From Alkalitalea saponilacus (GTDB lineage Bacteria; Bacteroidota; Bacteroidia; Bacteroidales; Marinilabiliaceae), in the NCBI RefSeq assembly GCF_900168165.1, contig NZ_FUYV01000015.1, forward strand, positions 62,001 to 126,000: 64,000 nt of DNA. The letters run 5' to 3'. The notes below the pieces were generated by a model that was not told the DNA's origin, ran no database searches, and saw only the letters and a list, made by a program, of their open reading frames with translations. A program made the translations under genes and the position numbers. How positions within the stretch are numbered: the first letter of the stretch is position 1; every line of letters starts with the position of its first letter. Below, one piece after another: positions 47,999 through 56,950 of the stretch.

Positions 47999-49279
47999 AT
48001 GAATTTTTTTTTAAGTAATTTCATTAGTATTACTCTTGCATGTATTGTTGCAACAATATTAATTAAAAAGTTTTTCAAGAAAACTGCCTTTATAAAAGTT
48101 GGGCTTATTTGGCTTTTCAACTTGCTTTTTTTAATGTTTACCGTTGGTTTAAGATATAAGTTTTTTGAATACAACACCCCGATAAACTTAAGTATAACCG
48201 CCATTAACATTATTGTTAGCTCGCTTTGTTTTTACTATGCAGCAATAGCCTTAGTTCGCCCATTGGCTGATGCAATAAATAAATTGAACCAGTTGGTGGA
48301 GGGAAATCTTGATGTTGATACTAATTTCAAAAACATGACCGACAAAAACGATCTTGGAGTTTTATTAATCTCAATAAACAAACTTAAGATTAGCCTAACA
48401 GAAATTATTGCAAATGTTAACCTCAAGTCTGATCATCTGGCAATTTCGGGAAAAGCTTTAAACTCTATATCACAGCAGATGTCGCACGGAGCCAATGAAC
48501 AAGCTTCCAGCGCAGAGGAAGCAAGCAGCTCTATGCAAGAGATGGTAGCTAACATACACCAGAATACAGAAAATGCACAACACACACACTCCATTTCAGA
48601 AAAAGTTCAAAACGGCATTAAGGAGGTAAACACTGCATCGCGAAGAAACCTTGAATTAATACGCGCCATTAACGATAAAATAAGAGTTGTTAATGACATT
48701 GCTTTTCAAACAAACATTCTCGCACTTAATGCATCTGTAGAAGCTGCTCGAGCCGGTGAACATGGAAAAGGATTTTCTGTGGTTGCGCAGGAGGTACGAA
48801 AACTCGCCGAGTTGAGTAAAACTGCCGCCGACCAAATTGTTAGTATGACCACAGAAACACTGAAATCAACTGAGGGTTCTGCTAAAGAGATGGAAACTTT
48901 ATTTTCAGAAATTGAAAAAACCGGTGTTTTAGTACAAGAAATTGCCGCTGCCAGTATGGAACAGCAAATTGGAGCCGATCAAATAAACACATCCTTTCAA
49001 CATTTTAATCACGTTACTCAGCAAAATGCTGCTGCCAGTGAAGAGATGGCCTCTAGCGCCGAAGAACTAAGCAACCACGCCCGAGAGCTAAAAGAGATAA
49101 TATCTTTCTTTAGGCTAGAGACAAATTTAAAGCCTCAGCAAAGTATTAACCCGAAATCCGTTACTCTTTCTCCCAAAAAAACAAAAATAAATGAGGTTCA
49201 ACCTTTGAAGCATGAGATTTCTATTGAAGACTTTAAAGTAAACGATTTAGTTGATGTTAGAGAATACGAGAAATTCTAA
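47999..49279 (+). CDS. Methyl-accepting chemotaxis protein without a periplasmic ligand domain
   Basis: 426 residues. Three hydrophobic segments (about 5-22, 31-50, 62-82) with loops of only a few residues, a HAMP-like region (about 86-140) and a full MCP signalling domain with the conserved hairpin tip [42 protein letters not shown] and the methylation helices ([31 protein letters not shown]). With no periplasmic domain it may sense through the membrane, HAMP or internal state. No CheA, CheW, CheB or CheR gene is nearby and there is no CheR-binding pentapeptide at the end. A short hairpin follows the stop. Confidence 0.9.
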   Translation: MNFFLSNFISITLACIVATILIKKFFKKTAFIKVGLIWLFNLLFLMFTVGLRYKFFEYNTPINLSITAINIIVSSLCFYYAAIALVRPLADAINKLNQLVEGNLDVDTNFKNMTDKNDLGVLLISINKLKISLTEIIANVNLKSDHLAISGKALNSISQQMSHGANEQASSAEEASSSMQEMVANIHQNTENAQHTHSISEKVQNGIKEVNTASRRNLELIRAINDKIRVVNDIAFQTNILALNASVEAARAGEHGKGFSVVAQEVRKLAELSKTAADQIVSMTTETLKSTEGSAKEMETLFSEIEKTGVLVQEIAAASMEQQIGADQINTSFQHFNHVTQQNAAASEEMASSAEELSNHARELKEIISFFRLETNLKPQQSINPKSVTLSPKKTKINEVQPLKHEISIEDFKVNDLVDVREYEKF

Positions 49280-49299
49280 AAAAATATTGAAGCATATAG

Positions 49300-49324
49300 C
49301 AACAAAGGGCAATGCCCTTTGTTG
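49300..49324 (+). terminator. Hairpin after the MCP gene, probable terminator
   Basis: CAACAAAGGGC and GCCCTTTGTTG (11-base arms, three-base loop) lie 20 bases after the stop; the 3' flank TTGATTG is only moderately T-rich. Confidence 0.65.
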
Positions 49325-49435
49325 TTGATTGCGCCTCTTTGGAGCGATACAGAATTCACTTTTGAGCGAATGGATATTTCCTATGCAATCCTTAAATCTT
49401 TTGAATCATATCTATCTTAATCAGTCAAAGCAGAA

Positions 49436-50248
49436 TTAGATATCCTTAATAAGTTCAGTTATCAGTTTGGTCATTTTAGGTTCAGCTTCTGCTGCAACTT
49501 GCTGAACTTCCTCGTGACTGATTTCAACAATTTTACCGGGAACTCCCAGGTCTGTGATGATAGAGAAACCAAAACAGGTCATTCCCATGTGCCGGGCAAC
49601 AATCACTTCAGGCACAGTAGACATCCCAACGGTATCACCTCCAATGGCTCTGAAATATTTATACTCCGCAGGCGTTTCGAATGTGGGGCCTGAAGTTCCT
49701 ACGTAAACTCCCTGCTTTACCCGGATGCCGGCATCTGCGGCAATTTTTTTTGCTTTTTCTATCAACTCAAGACTGTAAGGCTGGCTCATATCGGGGAAAC
49801 GGGGGCCAAGCTCATCTATGTTTTTACCCAGCAGCGGATTAACTCCAAACAGGTTGATGTGGTCGTCAATAATCATGATTTCACCCAGTTCAAACTCCGG
49901 ATTCATACCACCGCTTGCATTTGATACTATCAGGTGAGTTATGCCAATGAGTTTCATCACTCTGATGGGGAAAGTTACCTCCTGCATGGAGTATCCTTCG
50001 TAGTAATGAAAACGTCCCTGCATAGCCAGAACGGGAACGTCTTTAATGGTTCCAAAAATCAAGCGACCCTGATGCCCTTCCACCGTGGAAACCGGAAAAT
50101 TAGGTATTTCTGCATAGGGGATGCTCTTTTCCACCTTGATTTCCTTAACCAGGCCACCCAATCCTGTTCCTAAAATAATCGCAATGCGAGGGTTTAGGGA
50201 TTGTAAGTTACTGAGGTATTCTGCCGTCTCTTTAATTTTTTCCAACAT
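49436..50248 (-). CDS. punA: Purine-nucleoside phosphorylase (trimeric type)
   Basis: 270 residues from ATG 50248, preferred because it gives MLEKIKETAEYLSNL; a longer frame overlaps lpxK further. It cleaves purine nucleosides with phosphate in salvage. Motifs: IILGTGLGGLVKEI, the phosphate-site GHQGRLIFG, GRFHYYEGYSMQEVTFPIRVMKLIG, VSNASGGMNPEF and GPTFETPAEYKYFRAIGGDTVGMSTVPE, all typical of the trimeric PNP family. The start overlaps the end of lpxK by 17 bases, so translation is coupled. Confidence 0.94.
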   Translation of the reverse strand: MLEKIKETAEYLSNLQSLNPRIAIILGTGLGGLVKEIKVEKSIPYAEIPNFPVSTVEGHQGRLIFGTIKDVPVLAMQGRFHYYEGYSMQEVTFPIRVMKLIGITHLIVSNASGGMNPEFELGEIMIIDDHINLFGVNPLLGKNIDELGPRFPDMSQPYSLELIEKAKKIAADAGIRVKQGVYVGTSGPTFETPAEYKYFRAIGGDTVGMSTVPEVIVARHMGMTCFGFSIITDLGVPGKIVEISHEEVQQVAAEAEPKMTKLITELIKDI

Positions 50249-51302
50249 AATCTTTAATTTTTTTATCGAATATAACTTGTTCACCAAATAAAAACTCTAA
50301 TTCAATAGGAATGTACCATATTCTGGATTTCATCTGCTCACTTACATGTTTATTTGAGTCCAGCCTGATGGCATCCTTTTCGGTGGTTAATATCAGAGGT
50401 TCGGGCATCCCTTCTTTCCTCCCCTTTTCTTCAATATTCAGAATGTCCTGTTTTGAAAAATCATGGTGGTCGGGAAATCTGATGGTCGAAACAGAAACCC
50501 CGAACTCGCGAGCCATTTTAAAAAATGGCTCAGGATTTCCAATTCCCGCAATGGCTATCAAAGGCATGTTTGTCTCATCTAAAATCTTCTGAAAAGATTT
50601 ATCCTGTGCATTGTTCTTCAGCAAAGGTTCCGGATTCTTATAAACAACAGAGGTGAAAAAAACCTGTTGCGAATCACTTTTTTTAAGCTTTTTGCGAATG
50701 GCGTCTGCTTCATCTAAAGAGAGATTGCTTGGTACTTTGTTAACCACAATCAAATTGGCTCTTTTAATTCCGCTTAACGGCTCCCTGAGATTCCCTGCCG
50801 GAAAACAAAAATCCTTCCACATGGGGCGATGATAATCCATAACCAGTATGGAAAATCCGGGTTTTACGTAACGATGCTGATAGGCATCGTCCAATACCAC
50901 TACCTCAGGAGGTTCTTTTTTACTGAGCAACAATTCCATTCCTGCCTGACGCTTTTCTGCCACCACCACAGTAAGGTCTTTAAATTTACTTTGCATTTGC
51001 ATGGGCTCATCTCCAATGGTCATATAATCTGAAGAATCATCAGCAAGAAAAACCCCACGGGTTTTTCTTCCGTAACCTCTGCTCAGCATGGCACAACGCT
51101 GGTTGGGCAACAGCAAACGGATTACATGTTCGGTTAATGGCGTTTTTCCGGTTCCTCCCACTGTAATATTTCCAACGGAAATAACCGGCAACTTGTAACT
51201 TTTGGATGATAAAATTCCTTTGTCGAACATGAAATTGCGTGTATGCATTACAAATGCATACAACCACGAAAAGGGAAGCAACAATTTTCGCAAAGACTTC
51301 AT
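50232..51302 (-). CDS. lpxK: Tetraacyldisaccharide 4'-kinase
   Basis: 356 residues. It phosphorylates the 4' position of the lipid A precursor at the inner membrane. N-terminal membrane-associated helix, Walker A in VISVGNITVGGTGKTPLTEHVI, VVVLDDAYQHRYVKPGFSILVMDYHRP (the LpxK DDAYQHR motif) and the C-terminal ILTTEKDAIRL. Gene order sppA-lpxK-punA is usual in Bacteroidia, though here a hairpin terminator lies between sppA and lpxK. Confidence 0.95.
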   Translation of the reverse strand: MKSLRKLLLPFSWLYAFVMHTRNFMFDKGILSSKSYKLPVISVGNITVGGTGKTPLTEHVIRLLLPNQRCAMLSRGYGRKTRGVFLADDSSDYMTIGDEPMQMQSKFKDLTVVVAEKRQAGMELLLSKKEPPEVVVLDDAYQHRYVKPGFSILVMDYHRPMWKDFCFPAGNLREPLSGIKRANLIVVNKVPSNLSLDEADAIRKKLKKSDSQQVFFTSVVYKNPEPLLKNNAQDKSFQKILDETNMPLIAIAGIGNPEPFFKMAREFGVSVSTIRFPDHHDFSKQDILNIEEKGRKEGMPEPLILTTEKDAIRLDSNKHVSEQMKSRIWYIPIELEFLFGEQVIFDKKIKDYVGKN

Positions 51303-51318
51303 GCCACAATTCTAAATT

Positions 51319-51362
51319 AAAAAAAGGCACAAAAACCAGAACTGAATCATGGCTTTTGTGCC
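51319..51362 (-). terminator. Terminator between sppA and lpxK
   Basis: GGCACAAAA (51326-51334) and TTTTGTGCC (51354-51362) pair; on the minus strand the stem is followed by a run of T. It may reduce rather than block read-through into lpxK. Confidence 0.7.
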
Positions 51363-51390
51363 AAATTATGTTTTCCTTTTCAGGATTTTT

Positions 51391-53151
51391 TTAGTTTACG
51401 CTTATCTCATAAGGAATACGTGCCTGCACCGGATAGGCCGTTTTCAAATCCTGAATGGTTTGAAATATCTGGTATTCCTCACCAAAAAAGATTCTTCCAA
51501 CACGGGCTCTGGCATCTCCGCCTAATCCCTTCATAATTTGTTCAATTGGCGATAAAACTTCGGGTAGTTCAACCACACGATAGGTTTCTATTTCGGCCAT
51601 ACGGGCAGCCACTGCCACGGCATCACTCACGCCTCCAAGCTTGTCCACCAAATCCAGCCCCAATGCATTTTCACCACTCCAAACCCGACCTTCTCCAACT
51701 ATGTTGATGGCATCGGTTGTGGTGTCGCGACCATCGGCGCACCGTTGTAAAAACACGTTATAAAAACGTTCGATATATGCCTGCATCAGTTCTTTTTCTT
51801 CTCGTGTAAAAGGACGGTCGAGAGAAGGCATGTCGGCAAATGTGTTGGTTTTAACACGGTCGGTAGTAATTCCCATTTTGCGTAACAACTCCTGGGTGTT
51901 TGGAATCAGACCAAAGACGCCGATGCTTCCGGTCAGCGTTGTAGGATGTGCAATAATGGTATCGGCGGCACATGCGATGTAGTAACCTCCTGATGCTGCC
52001 AAATCTCCCATGGATACCACCACCGGTTTTACCTCCTGAGCCAGTTTAACTTCCCTCCAGATGATTTCAGAACCAAGTCCTGAACCACCGGGTGAATTAA
52101 TTCTAAGTACAATGGCTTTGATGGTGCTGTCGCGCCGTGCCTGACGAATGGTTCGTGAAAGTTTCTCTGAATTAATGCCGCCTGATGTCCCATCAATTTC
52201 ACCTATGGCGTAGACAACCGCAATTTTATTTTTCTCCAAGCCCTTACGTTTTCCCGGAAGATAAACGTCTGCGTATTTCATTACACCAATGGCGTTCAGA
52301 TCTTTCTCTTCTTCTATTCCGGTTAATTTTTTAAGCTCACTAAGCACCTCATCCTTGTATTTGAATCCGTCAATTAATCCGGAGGATATCAGCAAAGTAT
52401 CCTCTCTAAAAGTCGGAAAAAGCTCCGCTGTTGCGCGAACCGATTCAACGTCCAGATTGCGGGATTGTGCTATCTGAGATGTGATGTGACCCCACATGGA
52501 ATTAAGATAAGTCTCAGTCTGAAGCCTTGCCTCATCGCTCATTGACTCCAATATGAATGGCTCCACGGCCGATTTGAACTCTCCATGTTTAAACACCTGC
52601 ATTTCAACTCCCAGCTTTTCTAAAGTACCTTTAAAAAAGGTGTATGCAGAACTTAGTCCTTTAAACTCAAGCATTCCTGTTGGGTTGAGATAAACCCGAT
52701 CTGCAGCGGATGCAAGGTAATATGCTCTTTGTGAATAAATAGGCGCATAGCTGTGAACGAATTTTCCCGATTCACGAAAATCAATCAAGGCATTACGAAT
52801 CTCCTCAATAGAAGCGTATCCGGTAGATATCATTCCGGCTTCCATATAAATACCCCTGATGCGATCATCCTCTTTGGCCTTCTTTATAGAAGCCAATATT
52901 TGGTTGAGGCCTTTGGGCGATTTTTGTCCGGACAACTGAGAAAGCATCATTTCAAACGGATCACTGGTTGTTCTCTCCACAACGGGTCCATTTAAATCGA
53001 GCACCAAAATGGAATCATCTTTAACGGTGACGTCCTTGGATGCCGTTGATGCAAGAATTGTGATAAACATGACAATTCCAACAATAAAGAAAAAGGCTGA
53101 AACCATGGATCCCAGCACTACGGCGAGAAAATACTTAAAAAACTTGTTCAT
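51391..53151 (-). CDS. sppA: Signal peptide peptidase SppA, 67-kDa type
   Basis: 586 residues, the double-domain form. One N-terminal TM helix, then two S49 peptidase halves. The catalytic Lys is in FKHGEFKSAVEPF (first half) and the Ser in VVSMGDLAASGGYYIACAAD (second half), as in E. coli SppA. It digests cleaved signal peptides in the membrane. It has its own promoter (53238-53270) and terminator and is the first gene of the sppA-lpxK-punA group. Confidence 0.94.
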   Translation of the reverse strand: MNKFFKYFLAVVLGSMVSAFFFIVGIVMFITILASTASKDVTVKDDSILVLDLNGPVVERTTSDPFEMMLSQLSGQKSPKGLNQILASIKKAKEDDRIRGIYMEAGMISTGYASIEEIRNALIDFRESGKFVHSYAPIYSQRAYYLASAADRVYLNPTGMLEFKGLSSAYTFFKGTLEKLGVEMQVFKHGEFKSAVEPFILESMSDEARLQTETYLNSMWGHITSQIAQSRNLDVESVRATAELFPTFREDTLLISSGLIDGFKYKDEVLSELKKLTGIEEEKDLNAIGVMKYADVYLPGKRKGLEKNKIAVVYAIGEIDGTSGGINSEKLSRTIRQARRDSTIKAIVLRINSPGGSGLGSEIIWREVKLAQEVKPVVVSMGDLAASGGYYIACAADTIIAHPTTLTGSIGVFGLIPNTQELLRKMGITTDRVKTNTFADMPSLDRPFTREEKELMQAYIERFYNVFLQRCADGRDTTTDAINIVGEGRVWSGENALGLDLVDKLGGVSDAVAVAARMAEIETYRVVELPEVLSPIEQIMKGLGGDARARVGRIFFGEEYQIFQTIQDLKTAYPVQARIPYEISVN

Positions 53152-53237
53152 AATTTACTTTTTGTCAGAGTTAATACCTTAAGTAATGACAGTATTTTAA
53201 TAATATCAAATATTCAGGCTCCATTTGCTAAAAAGGC

Positions 53238-53270
53238 CAAAACTATAGACTTCGGTACGATTCCATGCAA
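53238..53270 (-). promoter_or_regulatory. Promoter of sppA
   Basis: Minus-strand TAGTTTTG (53238-53245) matches TAnnTTTG, with TTG at 53268-53270, 22 bases upstream. The leader would be about 80 bases. Confidence 0.45.
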
Positions 53271-53365
53271 TTATTTGAAAACTCAGAAGCGCATGATACA
53301 TATTAAATAATAATGTTTGGCTAATTTATAAAAATTAATGATGAGGCATGTCTCAATTATTCAAT

Positions 53366-53373
53366 TAATTTTG
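53366..53373 (+). promoter_or_regulatory. -7 box for folK
   Basis: TAATTTTG, an exact TAnnTTTG match, 30 bases before the folK ATG. No clear -33 element. Confidence 0.45.
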
Positions 53374-53403
53374 TGAGATTAATCATTTCAGTTCATTAGA
53401 TAA

Positions 53404-53913
53404 ATGTCGAATCATAGAGCCATTCTTCTATTAGGTGGAAATAAAGCAGATACCCGGGGACTTATAACACAAGCTTTAAAACAGATTCAGAATCTCGCCG
53501 GAGAGATCATTTGTCTCTCCTTTGGTTATGAGAGTCCGTCTTGGGGGTTTCAGTCCAACCACCATTTCACCAATTTAGTGATAGAAATATCTACATCCAA
53601 AAATCCAGAAGAGCTTCTGATCACAACTCAACAAATTGAGAAAAGCCTTGGCCGAATTCGACAATCCGGCAGAGGTTACGCCGACAGGGGGATTGATATC
53701 GACATCCTTTTTTTTGACGATGTTTCAATAACATCCCCCACACTGACAATCCCACACCCCAGGCTTCATTTACGAAGGTTCACTCTAATTCCACTATGCG
53801 AACATTGGGGAGAGTTAATCCATCCCATTTTCAAAAAAACAATGAACGAGCTACTAAGCGAGTGTCCTGACGATGGAATCTGTAAAAAAACAGATTACAG
53901 TTTTGAACCATAA
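53404..53913 (+). CDS. folK: 2-amino-4-hydroxy-6-hydroxymethyldihydropteridine diphosphokinase
   Basis: 169 residues. It transfers pyrophosphate to the pterin in folate synthesis. Motifs: ILLLGGNKADTRGLITQAL, SFGYESPSWGF, NLVIEISTSKNPEELL and the HPPK signature YADRGIDIDILFFDD followed by IPHPRLHLRRFTLIPL. The protein stands alone, not fused to FolP or FolB. It ends with a 19-base tail-to-tail overlap with upp. Confidence 0.95.
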   Translation: MSNHRAILLLGGNKADTRGLITQALKQIQNLAGEIICLSFGYESPSWGFQSNHHFTNLVIEISTSKNPEELLITTQQIEKSLGRIRQSGRGYADRGIDIDILFFDDVSITSPTLTIPHPRLHLRRFTLIPLCEHWGELIHPIFKKTMNELLSECPDDGICKKTDYSFEP

Positions 53914-54548
53914 GCCAAATCCCCGGCATCACCCAAACCCGGAATAATGTATGATTTAGCATTCAGCTCTTCATCCACAACCCCAAGCCACAATGTAACG
54001 GGCTCTCCTGCCAGCATGTTTCTGACATAATCAACACCTGCCTGGCTGGCAATAATGCTTACTATGTGTATGTGCGCTGGCTTTCCGTTCTTTTGTAATG
54101 CTTTATAAGACAATTCAATGGATGAGCCTGTGGCGAGCATGGGGTCTGTCAGTATCAAAACCTTGTTGTTCAAATCGGGAGCAGAAATATATTCAATATG
54201 AATATCAAATTCTCCATCCTCTGTATACTTGCGATAGGCCGATATAAAAGCATTCTCTGCCCGATCAAAATAATTCAGCAATCCGTTATGCATAGGTATT
54301 CCGGCTCTTAAAATTGAAGCCAGTACAATCTCCTCTTCATGTAAAAATTCTGTGGCCACACCAAGAGGGGTCTTTACCTCCTGTTCTTTAAAAGTAAATG
54401 TTTTGCTTATTTCATAAGCAAAAATTTCGCCGATGCGTTCAAGGTTTCGTCTGAACCTTAAAGGATCTTTTTGTATGTGAATATCCCGAAGTTCAGCAAT
54501 ATAACGGTTTAGGATGGTAGGTGGATGATTGATGTGTTTAATTTCCAT
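53895..54548 (-). CDS. upp: Uracil phosphoribosyltransferase-family protein
   Basis: 217 residues. It makes UMP from uracil and PRPP. The PRPP loop is LILTDPMLATGSSIELSYKAL, GIPMHNGLLNYF and the C-terminal GLGDAGDLAYGSKL fits the Upp end (usual GDAGDRxFGT), with a somewhat diverged N-terminus (FLHEEEIVLASILRAG). A PyrR-like role is less likely given the Upp-type ending. It follows the FemAB-like gene by 38 bases and shares its strand with radC, so a three-gene transcript is likely. Confidence 0.88.
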   Translation of the reverse strand: MEIKHINHPPTILNRYIAELRDIHIQKDPLRFRRNLERIGEIFAYEISKTFTFKEQEVKTPLGVATEFLHEEEIVLASILRAGIPMHNGLLNYFDRAENAFISAYRKYTEDGEFDIHIEYISAPDLNNKVLILTDPMLATGSSIELSYKALQKNGKPAHIHIVSIIASQAGVDYVRNMLAGEPVTLWLGVVDEELNAKSYIIPGLGDAGDLAYGSKL

Positions 54549-54586
54549 AATGCTTTTTTGTTTTCAGAAGTTGGCCGGACTCACAG

Positions 54587-55492
54587 TCACATAAATTTAA
54601 GAAAAAATCGCAATAAAAAGTGCTCATACGCAAAATATGGTTCGCTTTTACTCCCAAATCCCTTATAGAACCTTGCCACGTTTCTGTTCTCAGAACCTTC
54701 AAAATCCAATTTCAGATTACTCTGGGCGAATTTCCGAATCACCTCATCCATCAATAAGAACATGCTTTTCTTTTGAAACCCTTCTGCTGAGGATGCACCG
54801 GATAAGAATGTAACTGAATGATTAGTTTTAACAAAAAAACCGACTGCAAACAGATCTCCTTCCCTGCTACATACAGTTTCAATGAATGCTTTTCCTGTAT
54901 CGATGGATTTAGTTACAATCCTTTTAATTGTTTCGCGATAACCCTTCTCAAACGGATAGTTGGAGTTTTTAAATAGAAAGTCGAGAAACTCATTCACCGT
55001 AATTTGTGGGCCTCCAGACATCTGATCTTCTCTTAATGCCTGTTTAATATTTCTTTTGCAGTTGGATTTGTAAAGACTATAAAGATCGGTATAATCATGC
55101 CTGAGATATAAAATGTAATTATCTTTTTTCTTCTTCAGGAATTTCACCGGAATATCCTCACAACCGGGATGTGAATTCATGGTAAGAAGTAATGCCGGAA
55201 TGGCTTTATATATCAATCCTATCTGCTCTTTGGACAATTCGGATTTCCGAAACAGACCCAATTGTTGACAATAGGGAGGTTGCATAACATACCGAATTCC
55301 CATTTTCGTCTTTATATAAAGCGGTAATACCGCTTTATAGTCCCCTAAAATAATGGCAGACCAATCCGGAGCAACCAAATCAAGATACCAACTGTAACCA
55401 TACACCAATGGATTTTGAGAATTGCTTATACAATCGTCCCATTTTTGGCGGTTGATTTCTTGATTTTTAAGATAATAAGGTTGTTCCGTCAT
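54587..55492 (-). CDS. GNAT/FemAB-like acyltransferase, substrate unknown
   Basis: 301 residues, soluble. The layout is that of FemAB/GNAT-fold proteins of about 300 residues: an N-terminal half ending in a YSLYKSNCKRNIKQALRED helix and a C-terminal half with GDLFAVGFFVKTNHSVTFLSGASSAEGFQKKSMFLLMDEVIR and LDFEGSENRNVARFYKGFGSKSEPYFAYE. The SGA...KKSMFLLMDEVIR and FYKGFG stretches resemble acyl-CoA or aminoacyl-tRNA transfer sites. Bacteroidota carry many such genes of unknown role. It lies between radC and upp with short gaps. Confidence 0.7.
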   Translation of the reverse strand: MTEQPYYLKNQEINRQKWDDCISNSQNPLVYGYSWYLDLVAPDWSAIILGDYKAVLPLYIKTKMGIRYVMQPPYCQQLGLFRKSELSKEQIGLIYKAIPALLLTMNSHPGCEDIPVKFLKKKKDNYILYLRHDYTDLYSLYKSNCKRNIKQALREDQMSGGPQITVNEFLDFLFKNSNYPFEKGYRETIKRIVTKSIDTGKAFIETVCSREGDLFAVGFFVKTNHSVTFLSGASSAEGFQKKSMFLLMDEVIRKFAQSNLKLDFEGSENRNVARFYKGFGSKSEPYFAYEHFLLRFFLKFM

Positions 55493-55536
55493 AAAATAAA
55501 ATGATTAAACACCACATTCCCCGTTACAATGTCGCA

Positions 55537-56235
55537 TTACATGCGACCTTCATCGGCGAAGCTAAAATAACCATTATCTGTAACAATAACATGATCTAAA
55601 ACGGGAATGTCAAGAATTTTCCCGGCATCGTAAAGTTTTGCGGTGATGTTTTTGTCGGCCTCGCTTGGTTGAATGTTTCCTGAAGGATGATTGTGACAAA
55701 GGATAATAGAGGCAGCGCGGGTTTCCAGAGCTTTCTTCATGATCAAACGAACATCAATAACGGTTCCGGTAAGGCCGCCTTTGCTTAAATGATATCGATG
55801 AATGACTTTATTTGAACGACTCAACATTAAAACCCAAAACTCTTCATGAGGCAAATCGCCAATGACCGGTTGCATCAACCTGTAAACATCCGAACTTGAT
55901 TTGATGGAGGGATATTCCGGAACTTCATGAAGCAATCGTCTACGGCCTAATTCCATAGCCGCAACAATGGTAATGGCCTTTGCTTCGCCAACACCGTGGA
56001 AGTTGTTTTTTAACTGTTCGATGTCGGCTTTGCCAAGTTCTTTGAGGTTGTTTTGAAATCCGGCCATGATTTTTCTCGCCAATTCTACTGCCGACTCTTT
56101 TGTGCTTCCAGAGCCGATAAGTATGGCGATGAGTTCGGCATCGGAAAGGGATGCCATTCCCTTTTGAAGAAGCTTCTCTCTGGGGCGATCCTCTGCCGCC
56201 AATTGTTTAATGCCTAGTTTTGGGTATTGGGTCAT
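55537..56235 (-). CDS. radC: RadC-family JAB-domain protein
   Basis: 232 residues. N-terminal helix-hairpin-helix region (LSDAELIAILIGSGS; LKNNFHGVGEAKAITI) and a C-terminal JAB/MPN+ metal-binding domain with ILCHNHPSGNIQPSEAD (HxH...D). The family name comes from a repair phenotype later reassigned; the function is unknown. Probably first gene of a radC-FemAB-upp unit, starting just after the tRNA-Glu operon terminator. Confidence 0.92.
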   Translation of the reverse strand: MTQYPKLGIKQLAAEDRPREKLLQKGMASLSDAELIAILIGSGSTKESAVELARKIMAGFQNNLKELGKADIEQLKNNFHGVGEAKAITIVAAMELGRRRLLHEVPEYPSIKSSSDVYRLMQPVIGDLPHEEFWVLMLSRSNKVIHRYHLSKGGLTGTVIDVRLIMKKALETRAASIILCHNHPSGNIQPSEADKNITAKLYDAGKILDIPVLDHVIVTDNGYFSFADEGRM

Positions 56236-56280
56236 GAATCTTTTTTGTACGGAAACTACAAAAAGATTTCGATAAAGTAA

Positions 56281-56314
56281 AGCAAAAAAACCTCTTCGCG
56301 TTGCGAAGAGGTTT
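56281..56314 (-). terminator. Terminator of the tRNA-Glu/rpsT operon
   Basis: AAACCTCTTCGC (56288-56299) and GCGAAGAGGTTT (56303-56314) form a perfect stem with a GTT loop, running into TTTTTTT on the minus strand. It begins four bases after the second tRNA. Confidence 0.92.
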
Positions 56315-56317
56315 CAG

Positions 56318-56389
56318 CAGTCCCTAGGGGAATCGAACCCCTGTTTCCAGAATGAAAATCTGGCGTCCTAACCCCTAGACGAAGGGACC
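56318..56389 (-). tRNA. tRNA-Glu (anticodon UUC), second copy
   Basis: Minus-strand GGTCCCT acceptor arm, anticodon arm CCAGATTTTCATTCTGG with TTC in the loop, T arm AGGGGTTCGATTCCCCT and 3' AGGGACT with discriminator G. The 1-72 pair is G-T. No CCA is encoded. It is identical to the copy at 56691-56762, 300 bases upstream. Confidence 0.93.
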
Positions 56390-56400
56390 GTATTTAATCT

Positions 56401-56655
56401 TTATGAAAGATTATTAATGTGCAGTGCAAGGCTTGACTTTAAGTTTGAAGCCTTGTTCTTATGAATGATATTCTTTTTTGCCAGTTTATCAATCATAGAA
56501 ACCACCTTGGGATAAAGAGCAGTTGCTGCTTCTTTATCTGTTGCATGACGCAAAGACTTAATTGCATTACGGGTAGTTTTTGCATAATACTTGTTATGCT
56601 CTTTTTTCGCCGCGTCTTGTCTTGCTCTCTTCTTTGCTGACTGATGATTTGCCAT
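56401..56655 (-). CDS. rpsT: 30S ribosomal protein S20
   Basis: 84 residues from ATG 56655. It starts [33 protein letters not shown], the normal S20 N-terminus, and is Lys/Arg/Ala-rich throughout; the length is usual. A longer open frame would read through the upstream tRNA gene and is not used. It lies between two identical tRNA-Glu genes, 35 bases after the first and 11 bases before the second, so all three are probably made as one precursor RNA and need tRNA processing to release the mRNA. Confidence 0.97.
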   Translation of the reverse strand: MANHQSAKKRARQDAAKKEHNKYYAKTTRNAIKSLRHATDKEAATALYPKVVSMIDKLAKKNIIHKNKASNLKSSLALHINNLS

Positions 56656-56690
56656 CTTAGTATAAATATAAGTTCTTAATTCCGTTTTAG

Positions 56691-56762
56691 CAGTCCCTAG
56701 GGGAATCGAACCCCTGTTTCCAGAATGAAAATCTGGCGTCCTAACCCCTAGACGAAGGGACC
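56691..56762 (-). tRNA. tRNA-Glu (anticodon UUC), first copy
   Basis: Identical in sequence to the copy at 56318-56389, with TTC anticodon in CCAGATTTTCATTCTGG. It is the promoter-proximal gene of the operon, about 38 bases after a consensus -7 box. Confidence 0.93.
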
Positions 56763-56800
56763 GTGATATTTGCAATGAATTTTTCTTTCATTTGCGGATG

Positions 56801-56831
56801 CAAAGATATACCAATTTTATATTCTTCCAAA
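56801..56831 (-). promoter_or_regulatory. Consensus promoter of the tRNA-Glu/rpsT operon
   Basis: Minus-strand TATCTTTG (56801-56808) followed by C, with TTTG (56828-56831) 19 bases upstream: both elements of the Bacteroidota housekeeping promoter. Confidence 0.75.
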
Positions 56832-56950
56832 TATCTATATTGAAAAAAATGCTAAAAGATTAAATTCTAATTTTGAAATTGATCAAAAGAGGGTTGGTCT
56901 TCTGTGTAAACACTGATAAGATCAGGCATTGCAGTATTATGTCTGGGCGC

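Noticed and set aside
56318-56762. Integration site or mobile element bounded by the duplicated tRNA-Glu
   Set aside because: Only rpsT lies between the copies, with no integrase or foreign DNA; it is a compact operon.
56401-56775. 124-residue frame covering rpsT and the upstream tRNA-Glu
   Set aside because: The first 40 residues are a translation of the tRNA gene; the S20 N-terminus starts at 56655.
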